From contig NZ_JARHTQ010000052.1 in assembly GCF_029223525.1 (NCBI RefSeq), positions 1 through 35,223 of the forward strand: a stretch of DNA of 35,223 nucleotides, in the 5' to 3' direction. The notes under the pieces are model-generated. The model made no database searches. It was not told where the DNA came from and saw only the letters and a list, made by a program, of their open reading frames with translations. Shown here one piece after another: positions 17,401 through 24,719 of this stretch (its first letter is position 1; each line of letters starts with the position of its first letter). The DNA is from Streptantibioticus ferralitis (lineage in GTDB: Bacteria; Actinomycetota; Actinomycetes; Streptomycetales; Streptomycetaceae). Both the position numbers and the translations under genes were made by a program.

Positions 17401-17572
17401 GCTGGGCGGGCACTCCCTGCTCGGCACCCAGTTGGTGAACCGGCTACAGGACGAGCTGGGGGTGACGGTATCCCTGCGGAAGCTGTTGTCGCACCCGACG
17501 CCCGCGAAGCTCGGTGCGGTTGTCACGCTCGCCATGGCGGACCCGGCAGCCGGAGCGGCCGAGTCGCCATAG
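14489..17572 (+). CDS. Single-module type I PKS (KS-AT-ACP)
   Basis: A 1027-residue polyketide synthase. The KS covers about 14-440, with Cys186 in TACSTS, His322 in AHGTA and His362 in KSNIGH. The AT covers about 545-835, with GQG at 551-553, Ser638 in GHSVGE, and the malonyl-type HAFH motif at 734-737. The ACP covers about 943-1010, with Ser976 in GGHSLL. All active-site residues are present. There is no KR, DH, ER or TE, and too little space between AT and ACP for a reductive domain. The KS has a cysteine and is not a KSQ loading type, so it should accept an acyl starter from another ACP, extend it once with malonyl, and leave a beta-keto thioester. Iteration cannot be excluded. Confidence 0.95.
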   Translation: MTLRDDDLTRNLAATDVAVVGMAGRFPGAEDIDAYWRNLRDGVESITRLAEEELLAEGIERAEFERPEYVPAAPLLDGPDLFDARFFGFSAREAALLDPQQRLFLECAWHALEHAGIDPATVRSGGVFAGANMPAYLMSNLLGGRRIVLDSTVFELQIHNDKDYLATRTAHQLGFTGPALSVQTACSTSLVAVHEAAQSLHTGACDVALAGGVCVRVPHRVGYRYERGLIYSPDGHCRPFDAEAQGTVFGSGVGVVVLKRLTDAVADGDRVLAVLKGSAVNNDGSDKVSYTSPSVTGQERVVLQALRAGGVDARTVTAIEAHGTATPIGDPIEINALTRAHRHSTQDTGYCAIGSVKSNIGHLESAAGIASLIKAVLQLQHRELAPSLHFRTPNPRIDFGATPFRVNTERVAWEPGDVPRRIGVSSFGIGGTNAHVVLEEASAACTAPEPVATGPATDRPQLLLLSARTPQALEAATDRLARRFAGPDAPAVADAAYTLQTGRRPMRHRRAVLVPPDPARAASLLGGADPDRARQGNAGTGRPRTVFLFPGQGTQFPKMGHGLYTADPGFAADIDRSARLLHPDLGFDLREALYGTATDAERLTSTEVAQPALFTTEYALARLLLRWGVAPDDMVGHSVGEFTAACVAGVLPLEDALHLVALRGKLMREQPPGAMLSVEAAEETLVPLLPQAVSVAAVNAPALCVAAGPEEGVAALERALADAGVAARRLHTSHAFHSAMMDPVVGPLTEAVRGAALVPGERPFVSGVTGEAITPGQATDPAYWGSHARQPVRFADAVRTAASRGRTVLVEVGPGTALSTLSRAALADRRGISTVRTMRRPGEAGDDLETLLLGVGDLWLAGGEMRWHALHDGPRRRAALPGYPFQRERHWIGPGGGRSAGTAGSPAEAADVRPMAPEAKATPSAEERSTRPAGLRSGYAAPRDAAEKRIVALWEAILGFEGIGIHDDFFELGGHSLLGTQLVNRLQDELGVTVSLRKLLSHPTPAKLGAVVTLAMADPAAGAAESP

Positions 17573-17587
17573 ACGCCACCGCTATGA

Positions 17588-17629
17588 CTCGTGAGGTCGG
17601 TGGTTCCCCCACGCCGCCGGTCTCACGGG
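17588..17629. terminator. Bidirectional terminator between convergent genes
   Basis: Two 16-nt arms (17588-17603 and 17614-17629) pair along their full length as RNA, with four G-U wobbles, around a 10-nt loop. The hairpin lies between the PKS stop and the convergent CGNR gene and covers the last codons of the latter. It is well placed to end transcription from both sides. Confidence 0.7.
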
Positions 17630-18153
17630 TTCTGTGCTGCCTGCCGGACGCGGAAACGGCGCACGGCGTCGCGGTTCGCGCAGGCGTGGGAGCAGTAGCG
17701 CTGCCGACCGCCGCGTGTGAAGTCGCCGTACGCCCGGCCGCACTCGGCCAGGGCACAGCGGCCGAGGCGGTCCATGCCGCGGCTGGTCAGATGCAGTGCG
17801 GTGCCCACGCTGACCACCGCCCGCACCACACCGGCCAGGCCCAGGCCGTCGGCGCGGTAATGGATATGCCAGCCGCCGTCGGCATGGTCGGTCAGCCGGG
17901 GGTGCGCAGACGAGATCGTCAGCAGCTCGTTGAGCAGGGCGGCCCGCCGCTCGGAGGTACCGGCGTCGACCACCGCGAGCCAGCGCGGGATGAACTCCAG
18001 GATCTCCGCCAGGTCCTCCTCGCCCACCGGCCGGTCGATCGCCATGCCCGCCGCGACGCAGCGTTCGGCGAATTCCTCAGGGGTGCGCGGGGGCGCGGCC
18101 GCGAGTTCGACGATCAGCCGTACGGGATCTTCCCCGTAAGGGTTCTGTTGCAT
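17623..18153 (-). CDS. CGNR zinc-finger regulator
   Basis: A 176-residue protein with an N-terminal ABATE-type stress domain and a C-terminal CGNR zinc finger. The metal ligands are Cys133, Cys138, Cys154 and Cys158; the signature reads CANR (158-161) instead of CGNR. Proteins of this family are presumed DNA-binding regulators. It is divergent from a DHA2-type exporter across 57 bp and may control it. There is no Shine-Dalgarno sequence before the ATG, and a TAATAC element lies 4 nt upstream, so the message may be leaderless or the start may be slightly internal. Confidence 0.85.
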   Translation of the reverse strand: MQQNPYGEDPVRLIVELAAAPPRTPEEFAERCVAAGMAIDRPVGEEDLAEILEFIPRWLAVVDAGTSERRAALLNELLTISSAHPRLTDHADGGWHIHYRADGLGLAGVVRAVVSVGTALHLTSRGMDRLGRCALAECGRAYGDFTRGGRQRYCSHACANRDAVRRFRVRQAAQNP

Positions 18154-18210
18154 AAGAGTATTACAGCAGGCTTGTTCCGGAAGGCTCCAGCCCCGGAAGG
18201 AAGCACATCC

Positions 18211-19593
18211 ATGCGCAAATGGCTGCCGTTAGTCGCCACCTGCTTGGGAACATTCATGCTCCTCGTCTACTCGACGATCGTGACGGTGGCGCTCCCCAGC
18301 ATGGCCCACGACCTGCACGCGAGCTTCGGCTCCTTGCAGTGGATCGTCGACGTCTACACCCTCGCCCTCGCGGGACTGTTGCTCGGCATGGGATCACTCG
18401 GCGACAACCTCGGACGCAAACGCCTCTACCTGGTCGGCCTGGGGGTCTTCGCCGTCGCCACGCTCGCCTGCGGCCTGGCCGGCAATGTCACCGCACTGAT
18501 CACCGCGCGAGCGGTGCAGGGCCTGGCCGGTGCCGCGATGTTCTCGACCCTTCTGCCCTTGATCGGACTTACCTACTCCGGACGTGACAAGGGTGTGGCC
18601 TTCGCGGTCTGGGGCGCGGTCGCCGGTGCCGCCGCCGGTATCGGCAACGTCGCGGGCGGGGTCCTGACGCAGTTCCTGTCCTGGCAGTGGATCTTCTTCG
18701 GCGGGGTGCCGGTCTGCGTGATCGCGGTGGCGCTGTCCGCCGCGGTGCTGATCGACGACACCAGCAAGTCGACCCGCGTCGACTACCTGGGCATCGTCAC
18801 CTTCACCCTGGCGGCGATCGGCATCACCTTCGGCGTCATCCGCGGCGGCGAGGAGGGATGGGAAGCCACTTCCGCGGTGCTCGGCTTCGTCGTCGGGGTG
18901 GTGATGCTCATCGCGTTCGTCCTCGTCGAGCGGGCCGGCAGCAACCCGATGATCTCGCTGACCCTGTTCCGCAAGCGGGAGTTCAACGGAACGCTGGTCG
19001 CGGCCATGGGCTACTACCTCGCCGGATTCGGGGCACTGCCGGTCATGTCGATCTGGCTGCAGGACAGCGTGGGGCTCCCCTCGCTGTCCACGGCCCTGGT
19101 CATCACGGTGCAGCCGGTGGCGTTCTTCGCCACCTCCGCCGTGGTCGGCAGCGCACTGCACCGGCTCCCCTCGCACTGGACGCTCGGCGGTGGCACGGTG
19201 ACCGTGGGCGTGGGCAATGTGCTCATGCTGACGGTCGACGCGGGCTCGTCCTGGACGGCGCTGGTTCCGGGACTGGTCATCACCGGTATCGGCGCCGGCA
19301 TCGTCTCCCCCGTGCTGCCCGCCATCGCCATGTCCGCCGCGCCCCAGTCCCAGAGCGGGGTCGCCTCCGCCGCGGCCAACTGCGCGCGCCAGCTCGGCCT
19401 GACGCTGGGAATCGCCGTACTCGGCTCGGTATTCCACCAGTTCTCGTCCGGTAAGGGCGGCGGTGATCCGCACACGCAGTACGCCAGCGGGCTGTCCGCG
19501 GTGTTCGTGGTCGCGGCCGCCGTCGGGCTGGGCAGCGGCCTGCTGGCGCTCTGGCTGCTCAAGGCACGGCGTCCCGCGGTCCAGCCGGCCTAG
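18211..19593 (+). CDS. DHA2-family (14-TMS) MFS exporter
   Basis: A 460-residue membrane transporter of the EmrB/QacA drug:H+ antiporter type. It starts at the ATG at 18211, with GGAAGGAAG upstream. The first segment has the motif TIVTVALPSM; the loop between TM2 and TM3 reads GSLGDNLGRKR, a form of MFS motif A. About 14 hydrophobic segments can be counted. Codon 7 is TTA (18229-18231). Paired with a divergent CGNR regulator, it is a good candidate for product export and self-protection. Confidence 0.9.
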   Translation: MRKWLPLVATCLGTFMLLVYSTIVTVALPSMAHDLHASFGSLQWIVDVYTLALAGLLLGMGSLGDNLGRKRLYLVGLGVFAVATLACGLAGNVTALITARAVQGLAGAAMFSTLLPLIGLTYSGRDKGVAFAVWGAVAGAAAGIGNVAGGVLTQFLSWQWIFFGGVPVCVIAVALSAAVLIDDTSKSTRVDYLGIVTFTLAAIGITFGVIRGGEEGWEATSAVLGFVVGVVMLIAFVLVERAGSNPMISLTLFRKREFNGTLVAAMGYYLAGFGALPVMSIWLQDSVGLPSLSTALVITVQPVAFFATSAVVGSALHRLPSHWTLGGGTVTVGVGNVLMLTVDAGSSWTALVPGLVITGIGAGIVSPVLPAIAMSAAPQSQSGVASAAANCARQLGLTLGIAVLGSVFHQFSSGKGGGDPHTQYASGLSAVFVVAAAVGLGSGLLALWLLKARRPAVQPA

Positions 19594-19816
19594 GGCGTCC
19601 GACGCACCGAGGTGCCCGGCAGCTGGGGCAGGAGGCAGCGGCGCCAACTCACCTTGTTCGTAAGGCCATTGGGCAGCAGGCTTGAACACCTGGGTTTCGT
19701 TGACACCTCTCACGGGCTCGCTGACGATCTATACGGCCGTGCATTTGCGCGAATGACGCGAAGACAGCGCGGAACTGGCCGCGCAGGCCGCGAATGGCGA
19801 AGGGACTGTGAGCCCG

Positions 19817-20842
19817 ATGGCGACACAACCGCCTCAGATCGATCTTTCTGTGACCGAGCCGCTGGATGCGGCAGTCGACGAGACCACAGCGCTCGCCCAG
19901 TACCCAGGGCTGCGCGAATTCCGGGCCGCCCTGGGCGGCACGCCGCTCGTCGAGGTGCCCGGTCCGCCCGGCGGGGCGAAGATCATGGCCAAGTACGAGC
20001 TCCGGAACCCGTCCGGCTCCGCCAAGGACCGCCCCGCGTACTCCATGCTCTGCCGGGCCATCAACGAACACACGGGCAAAGAAGGCCCGTTAAAAGTCGT
20101 GGACTGCTCGGGTGGCAACATGGCCCGCGCGCTGACGGGGCTCAACAAACTCACGGGAATTCCGGTACGGGCCGTGGTGCCGGATTCCGTACCGCAGAGC
20201 CTGCTGACCCACCTCTCCGAGGCGGGCACCGTCGTCGACCTGGTGCCGGCATCCGAGTTCCCGCTCTCCATCATGCGGCGCGCTTCACAGATAGCCGAGG
20301 AGGACCCGAGCTGGACGCTGCTGGCGCAGCACCGGAACATGGCGAATGTCGCCGCGCACCAGTTCTTCACGGGCCGGGAGATCGTGGGCCAGCTCGACGG
20401 TGCCCGCCCCAGTGCCGTGGTGGCGGCGGTGGGCAGCGGCGGCATGCTCGCCGGGGTGGCCCGGGCGCTGCGGAGCATCGCTCCCGACCTGTCCGTCATC
20501 GGCGTGACCCCCGCGGAGCTTCCGTACGGGACGACCGAACCCCCCAATGCCGAACCGAAGTTCGCCGGTGCCGGTGGGCTGACCTACGGGATGCGCCAGC
20601 CGTTCGTGGAGAAGCTCCTCCCGGAGTTCGAGAGCGCCCAGGTCTCGCACCCCGAAGCGCTCAGGGCGATGTACGACTTCTGGCACGAGACCGGCACCAG
20701 GATCGGCTCCTCGGCCGGCGCGAGCTGGCTGATCGCGTGCGAGAAAGCGAAGAATCTCGGGCCCGACGACATCGTGGTCACGGTCTTCGCAGACTCCGGC
20801 TCGAAGGAGGACTGGGAGAAAGTAGAAAGCATGGGGAACTGA
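19817..20842 (+). CDS. Cysteine synthase-like fold type II PLP enzyme with altered substrate loop
   Basis: A 341-residue member of the cysteine synthase/cystathionine beta-synthase family. Lys70 in NPSGSAKDRPA binds PLP, and AVGSGGM holds the cofactor phosphate. The usual TSGNTG substrate loop reads CSGGNMA (97-103), so the acceptor or substrate may be unusual. With a serine O-acetyltransferase gene 3 bp downstream, the pair should make a beta-substituted alanine from O-acetylserine: cysteine, 2,3-diaminopropionate or another. Codon 92 is TTA (20090-20092). The ATG at 19817 is favoured; a GTG at 19808 is too close to the AGGGA at 19801. TTGACA at 19700-19705 could be a -35 element, but no good -10 is spaced from it. 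Confidence 0.85.
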   Translation: MATQPPQIDLSVTEPLDAAVDETTALAQYPGLREFRAALGGTPLVEVPGPPGGAKIMAKYELRNPSGSAKDRPAYSMLCRAINEHTGKEGPLKVVDCSGGNMARALTGLNKLTGIPVRAVVPDSVPQSLLTHLSEAGTVVDLVPASEFPLSIMRRASQIAEEDPSWTLLAQHRNMANVAAHQFFTGREIVGQLDGARPSAVVAAVGSGGMLAGVARALRSIAPDLSVIGVTPAELPYGTTEPPNAEPKFAGAGGLTYGMRQPFVEKLLPEFESAQVSHPEALRAMYDFWHETGTRIGSSAGASWLIACEKAKNLGPDDIVVTVFADSGSKEDWEKVESMGN

Positions 20843-20845
20843 GCC

Positions 20846-21502
20846 ATGTTCCAGTCGAAACCTGCCCGGAAGCCGAGATCGGCGGCCGTGCCGTTCGGCA
20901 GCCGGCGCGCCGGAGACGGCCCGCTGTCCCGGATGCTCGAAGACATCGATACGACGCTGGCCCGCGACCCATCGATCGCCTCCCGGCCGGAAGCGGTATT
21001 CCACTCCACGCTGCCGGCCCTGTGGATCTACCGCGTCGCGCACCACCTGTACGGCCGGCGGCACCGGATCACTGCCCGCGTACTGACCAGCTGCGCACGG
21101 GTGCTGACCGGCGTCGAGATCCACCCGGGTGCGCGAATCGGCCGCCGGCTGTTCATCGACCACGGCACCGGCGTGGTGATCGGCGAGACCGCCGTGCTGG
21201 GGGACGACGTCACCATCTATCAGCAGGTCACACTGGGCGCCGTGGGGTGGTGGCGGGACAAGCTGCGGCCCAGCGGGGACCGGCGCCACCCGCAGATCGG
21301 CGACCGCGTCACGCTCGGCGTGAACGCCACGGTCCTCGGGCCGCTGGCCATCGGCGACGACGCCCTGATCGGTGCGCACGCCCTGGTGCTCGACGACGTG
21401 GCGCCGGGTTGCCGCATCATGGGCGAGCCCACCGTCGCCCGCCCCGGAAAGCGACGGACATCTCCCGGGCGGACAGCGCCTGAGCAACGTCCCGGCCCAT
21501 AG
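20846..21502 (+). CDS. Serine O-acetyltransferase (CysE-like)
   Basis: A 218-residue left-handed beta-helix acetyltransferase with hexapeptide repeats and the conserved FIDHGTGVVIGETAVLGDDV region containing the catalytic His/Asp. It transfers acetyl from CoA to L-serine to give O-acetylserine, the expected substrate for the preceding PLP enzyme. The genes are 3 bp apart and clearly form a unit. A dedicated serine activation pair in a biosynthetic locus indicates that a serine-derived amino acid or sulfur donor enters the product. Confidence 0.9.
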   Translation: MFQSKPARKPRSAAVPFGSRRAGDGPLSRMLEDIDTTLARDPSIASRPEAVFHSTLPALWIYRVAHHLYGRRHRITARVLTSCARVLTGVEIHPGARIGRRLFIDHGTGVVIGETAVLGDDVTIYQQVTLGAVGWWRDKLRPSGDRRHPQIGDRVTLGVNATVLGPLAIGDDALIGAHALVLDDVAPGCRIMGEPTVARPGKRRTSPGRTAPEQRPGP

Positions 21503-21591
21503 GACCGGTTGGCCGATAACAGTCCACCTGGGGCAGGGAGCGGCCGGGGTGGGATTAGTGTGGATCTTCATCGGAGTCACCGGATGGAACG

Positions 21592-22920
21592 GTGACATCC
21601 ATGGCCCCGATGAAGGATTGCCCGAATTCTATGACATCCCCTGGCCGCGCCCGCTGGGCCATCGGCTCACTCCTGGCCGGCGGCATCGTCGTCAACTTTT
21701 TCGACCGTACGGTTTTGTCGGTGGCCAGTACCCCGCTCGCCGAGGAATTCGGGTTGAGCCTTGGCGAACTCGGCGTCGTACTCGCGGCGTTCAGCTGGTC
21801 CTATTGCCTGGTCCAACTGCCCTCCGGCCTGTTGGTCGACCGTATCGGTGTGAAGTGGCTGAACCGTATCGCCGTTCCGTTATGGGCCATGGCGAGTCTG
21901 CTGACCGCCGTGGCTTCCGGTCTCGGACTCATCGTGCTGGCCCGGGTGCTGCTGGGCGTGGCCGAGGGCCCGTCGATGGTCGGCGCCTCGAAGGCGACCG
22001 CAGCGTGGTTCCCCACCGTTGAACGGTCCCGGGCCACCGCGCTGTTCGATGGCGCGACGAAGCTGGCCAACGTGCTGGCCTTTCCGACGCTGGCGTGGGT
22101 GATCAGCTCGTGGGGCTGGCGGGCCGGGTTCCTGTTCACCACCGCGCTGAGCCTGCTGTTCGCCGTGGTGTGGTGGAGGGGCTACCGCGACCCCGACGAG
22201 CACCCCCGGCTGCACGGCCCGGAGCGCGCATACATCCGCGGCGGGGGTGCGCGCGACGCGCCCCACGGCACGCCGGGCCCCTTGCGCGGTGTGCTGGGCT
22301 CCCGCCGGATCTGGGCGATGTCACTCGGCTTCGCCTGCTATGGCTACACCATCAATGTGGTGCTCACCTGGATGCCGGTGTTCTTCCAGCGGCAGTTCGG
22401 CGCGGCACTGGGCCAGGCCGGCCTGTACGCCATGGTGCCGTGGCTGGTGGCGACCGCGGCCGAACTCGTCGTCGGGGGATGGCTGGTCGACCGCATGGTG
22501 CGCGGCGGCCGGGACGCCGTCGCCGGCCGCCGGCCGGTGCTGCTGGGCGGGCTGGCTCTGGGCGCGACCATCGGCTGCGCAGGGTGGGCCACCTCGCCTC
22601 TCGGCGCGGTCTTGTGGATGTCACTCTCACTCGGCGGTCTCGCCGTGGCCGCGCCCGTGGCTTGGAGCCTGCCGGGGCTGCTGGCCCCGCCGGGCGCGGT
22701 CGGTGTGGTCGGCGGGCTGATGAATTTCGCCAATACCGCGGCCACCACCGGCGGGGTGGTGTTGACCGGCTGGTTGGCCGAAATCACCGGTTCGTTCGGC
22801 GCACCCTTTGTGTTCGCGGTCGTTGTGCTGGCCATCGGTGGCCTGCTCTACTGGCCGGCGCTACGGACGGACCGCGCTCCCGCTTCCCGTACCGCCGAAA
22901 TCAGAAAAGCACTCGACTAG
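21592..22920 (+). CDS. MFS transporter, anion:cation symporter-like
   Basis: A protein of up to 442 residues with about 12 membrane segments. The N-terminal FFDRTVLSVA pattern and the VDRIGVKWL loop are typical of the ACS (GudP/GarP/phthalate-like) group of MFS, which mainly import organic anions, though some export. Codon 97 is TTA (21880-21882). The start is uncertain: GTG 21592, ATG 21601, ATG 21610 or ATG 21631 are all possible and none has a strong Shine-Dalgarno sequence. It follows the acetyltransferase by about 90 bp. The substrate is unknown; a carboxylated precursor or the product are candidates. Confidence 0.85.
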   Translation: MTSMAPMKDCPNSMTSPGRARWAIGSLLAGGIVVNFFDRTVLSVASTPLAEEFGLSLGELGVVLAAFSWSYCLVQLPSGLLVDRIGVKWLNRIAVPLWAMASLLTAVASGLGLIVLARVLLGVAEGPSMVGASKATAAWFPTVERSRATALFDGATKLANVLAFPTLAWVISSWGWRAGFLFTTALSLLFAVVWWRGYRDPDEHPRLHGPERAYIRGGGARDAPHGTPGPLRGVLGSRRIWAMSLGFACYGYTINVVLTWMPVFFQRQFGAALGQAGLYAMVPWLVATAAELVVGGWLVDRMVRGGRDAVAGRRPVLLGGLALGATIGCAGWATSPLGAVLWMSLSLGGLAVAAPVAWSLPGLLAPPGAVGVVGGLMNFANTAATTGGVVLTGWLAEITGSFGAPFVFAVVVLAIGGLLYWPALRTDRAPASRTAEIRKALD

Positions 22921-23111
22921 ATACTGCGCGCCGATCTCGGCCAACTCGCCATCAAAAACCGTTTGAGATCTTGGCGTACCAACCGGTTGCGTGTCTCGTA
23001 TCACTTCGGCAATGCGGTCCCGTCATGTGCACTGGGGTATCCGCCCTCTCGACAGGACAACATTGCTTTAAGGTCGAACCATTCAGATCGAGACGGGGGC
23101 GTCGTAAGCGG

Positions 23112-24476
23112 ATGAACCACACCTCAGTATTAGCGATGTGCCTGGACCGGCTGTCCTGGTCCCCGGACCGGCTGGCTCGGGAGATCAACAGGGTCTGCGG
23201 GGCGGGCACCATCAGTGCCAAGGCACCGTACAACTGGCTCAAGGGGTCGTGTCCGCGTCGCGGTCTGCCTCGCGTCGTCTCCGAGATACTCGCCGAACGG
23301 CTGGGGGAGCCGGTGCCGGTCCACTCGCTGTGGCCCGGCAAATTCCCGCCCATGGCACCGGAGTCCGGCCAGGACCGATTACCGGGGACACCACCGGCAC
23401 CCTGCCACCCCGGATACGCGGTCCCGGCAAGCCGGCCGCACCTGGCTCCGCCGATCACCGCGACGGGCGACCAGGACCTGATCACCACGGCCGTGGACTG
23501 GCTGCTCAACACCGACTCCCGGCCCGCCGCGCAGCTGCGCGGCGAGGAGGTCGACGCGACGGCGCTGGGCATGATCAGCGAACGCATCTCCCAGTTCCGC
23601 CGGCTCGACGACGACCGCGGCGGCAGGCTGCTGCTGGACTGGGCCGTCCACGACCTACGGTGGGCCAGGACGCTCATCGACACCTGCTCCTACGACCAGG
23701 AGACCGGCGTACGGCTGCACGGGCTCGTGGCCGAACTCGGCCAGATCGTCGGCTGGGTGGCCGCCGACCTTGGCGACGAACCCCACGGCAGGCTCTACTT
23801 ACTCGACGCCCTGCGCTCCGCGCGCTCCGCGGGCGACCGCGCGCTGGCCGCGCACATCATCTCCTGCCTGAGCTACCAAGCCGCGTGGCACGGCCGGGGC
23901 GAGGAGGCACTGCGGCTGATCCAGATCGCCCGCAAGGGCACCGCCGACCAACCCCCAAGCCGTGGACAGGCACTGCTGGCCAGCCGCCAGGCCAGAGCCC
24001 ACGCCAGTCTCGGAGACCCGGTGGGCTGCCGGCGGGCACTGGAGGAGACCGCCGACATCAGCGAGGCCATCGGTGACACGCAGTGGACGGCCGAGCCCCA
24101 AGGGCGGGAGCCATGGGCCTACTGGGTCACCCCCGCCGTGCTGGTGGGCGACGCCGGCCGAGCCTGGCTGGAGGTCGGCAGGCCCGGCCGCGCCGCCCTC
24201 GATCTGGCCCGTGGCCTGGAGCTCTTCGACGGCAGCCAGCCACGCAACCGCCTGCTGCACCAATCCTCGCTGGCCGAGGCTCGGCTCTCGCTGGGCGAGG
24301 TCGACGGCGCGGCCCAGGCCGCCGGGGCGGCACTGGATCTCGCCGGTCAGGTGGCCTCGGCGCGCGGCCGAGCCCGCCTGGCCGGTCTACGCCGGCAATT
24401 CCAGCACCAAGACGCCGCCGAGGCCCGCCAGATCGTGCAGCGAACCGACCACGTATTGGGCCGTACGCGAAACTGA
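23112..24476 (+). CDS. HTH/TPR-like regulator of Streptomyces type (TTA-containing)
   Basis: A 454-residue protein with an N-terminal XRE-like helix-turn-helix (about 1-65), a proline-rich linker (about 78-120) and a long helical, TPR-like C-terminal region. This resembles a large family of Streptomyces regulators. Codon 230 is TTA (23799-23801), so it should be limited by bldA. The ATG at 23112 is the first good start; the 191 bp upstream carry AACCGGTT and GCCGATCTCGGC palindromes. It lies between the transporter and MurB genes and may control this half of the locus. Confidence 0.75.
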   Translation: MNHTSVLAMCLDRLSWSPDRLAREINRVCGAGTISAKAPYNWLKGSCPRRGLPRVVSEILAERLGEPVPVHSLWPGKFPPMAPESGQDRLPGTPPAPCHPGYAVPASRPHLAPPITATGDQDLITTAVDWLLNTDSRPAAQLRGEEVDATALGMISERISQFRRLDDDRGGRLLLDWAVHDLRWARTLIDTCSYDQETGVRLHGLVAELGQIVGWVAADLGDEPHGRLYLLDALRSARSAGDRALAAHIISCLSYQAAWHGRGEEALRLIQIARKGTADQPPSRGQALLASRQARAHASLGDPVGCRRALEETADISEAIGDTQWTAEPQGREPWAYWVTPAVLVGDAGRAWLEVGRPGRAALDLARGLELFDGSQPRNRLLHQSSLAEARLSLGEVDGAAQAAGAALDLAGQVASARGRARLAGLRRQFQHQDAAEARQIVQRTDHVLGRTRN

Positions 24477-24561
24477 GCCGTGGCCGAGCCTCCCAGAGGT
24501 CGCCCGGCAGCTGAGCGGGGCCGGGCGGCCGGAGGCTCCACGATGCCCCGCGACACGACTG

Positions 24562-24595
24562 CCGATGATCCGCCGATGATCCGTCGATGAACAAA
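24562..24595. repeat. Short tandem repeat downstream of the regulator
   Basis: Two copies of CCGATGATCCG and a degenerate third (GTCGATGAAC) run head to tail in the 243-bp gap before the MurB gene. No function is apparent. Confidence 0.5.
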
Positions 24596-24657
24596 GGTGC
24601 GGCGGACGATACTGGCTACAGCGCATCGAGAGCCTCCCGCCATATGGGCTGAAGCAT

Positions 24658-24715
24658 GTCTCCTGGCGGCTAAAGGACTCTCTTTCGTGATTTCCGGGAC
24701 TTTTTCTTAGGAGAC
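24658..24715 (+). promoter_or_regulatory. Inverted repeat that could mask the MurB ribosome-binding site
   Basis: GTCTCCT (24658-24664) is exactly complementary to AGGAGAC (24709-24715), which includes the Shine-Dalgarno sequence of the MurB gene 4 nt before its ATG. If both are in the transcript, pairing across a 44-nt loop would hide the ribosome-binding site. Confidence 0.35.
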
Positions 24716-24719
24716 CACT

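Noticed and set aside
16423-18210. Upstream extension of the exporter reading frame across the PKS 3' end and the CGNR gene
   Set aside because: The extension is an out-of-frame read of the PKS and antisense to the CGNR gene; the exporter begins at 18211 with its own ribosome-binding site and typical TM1.
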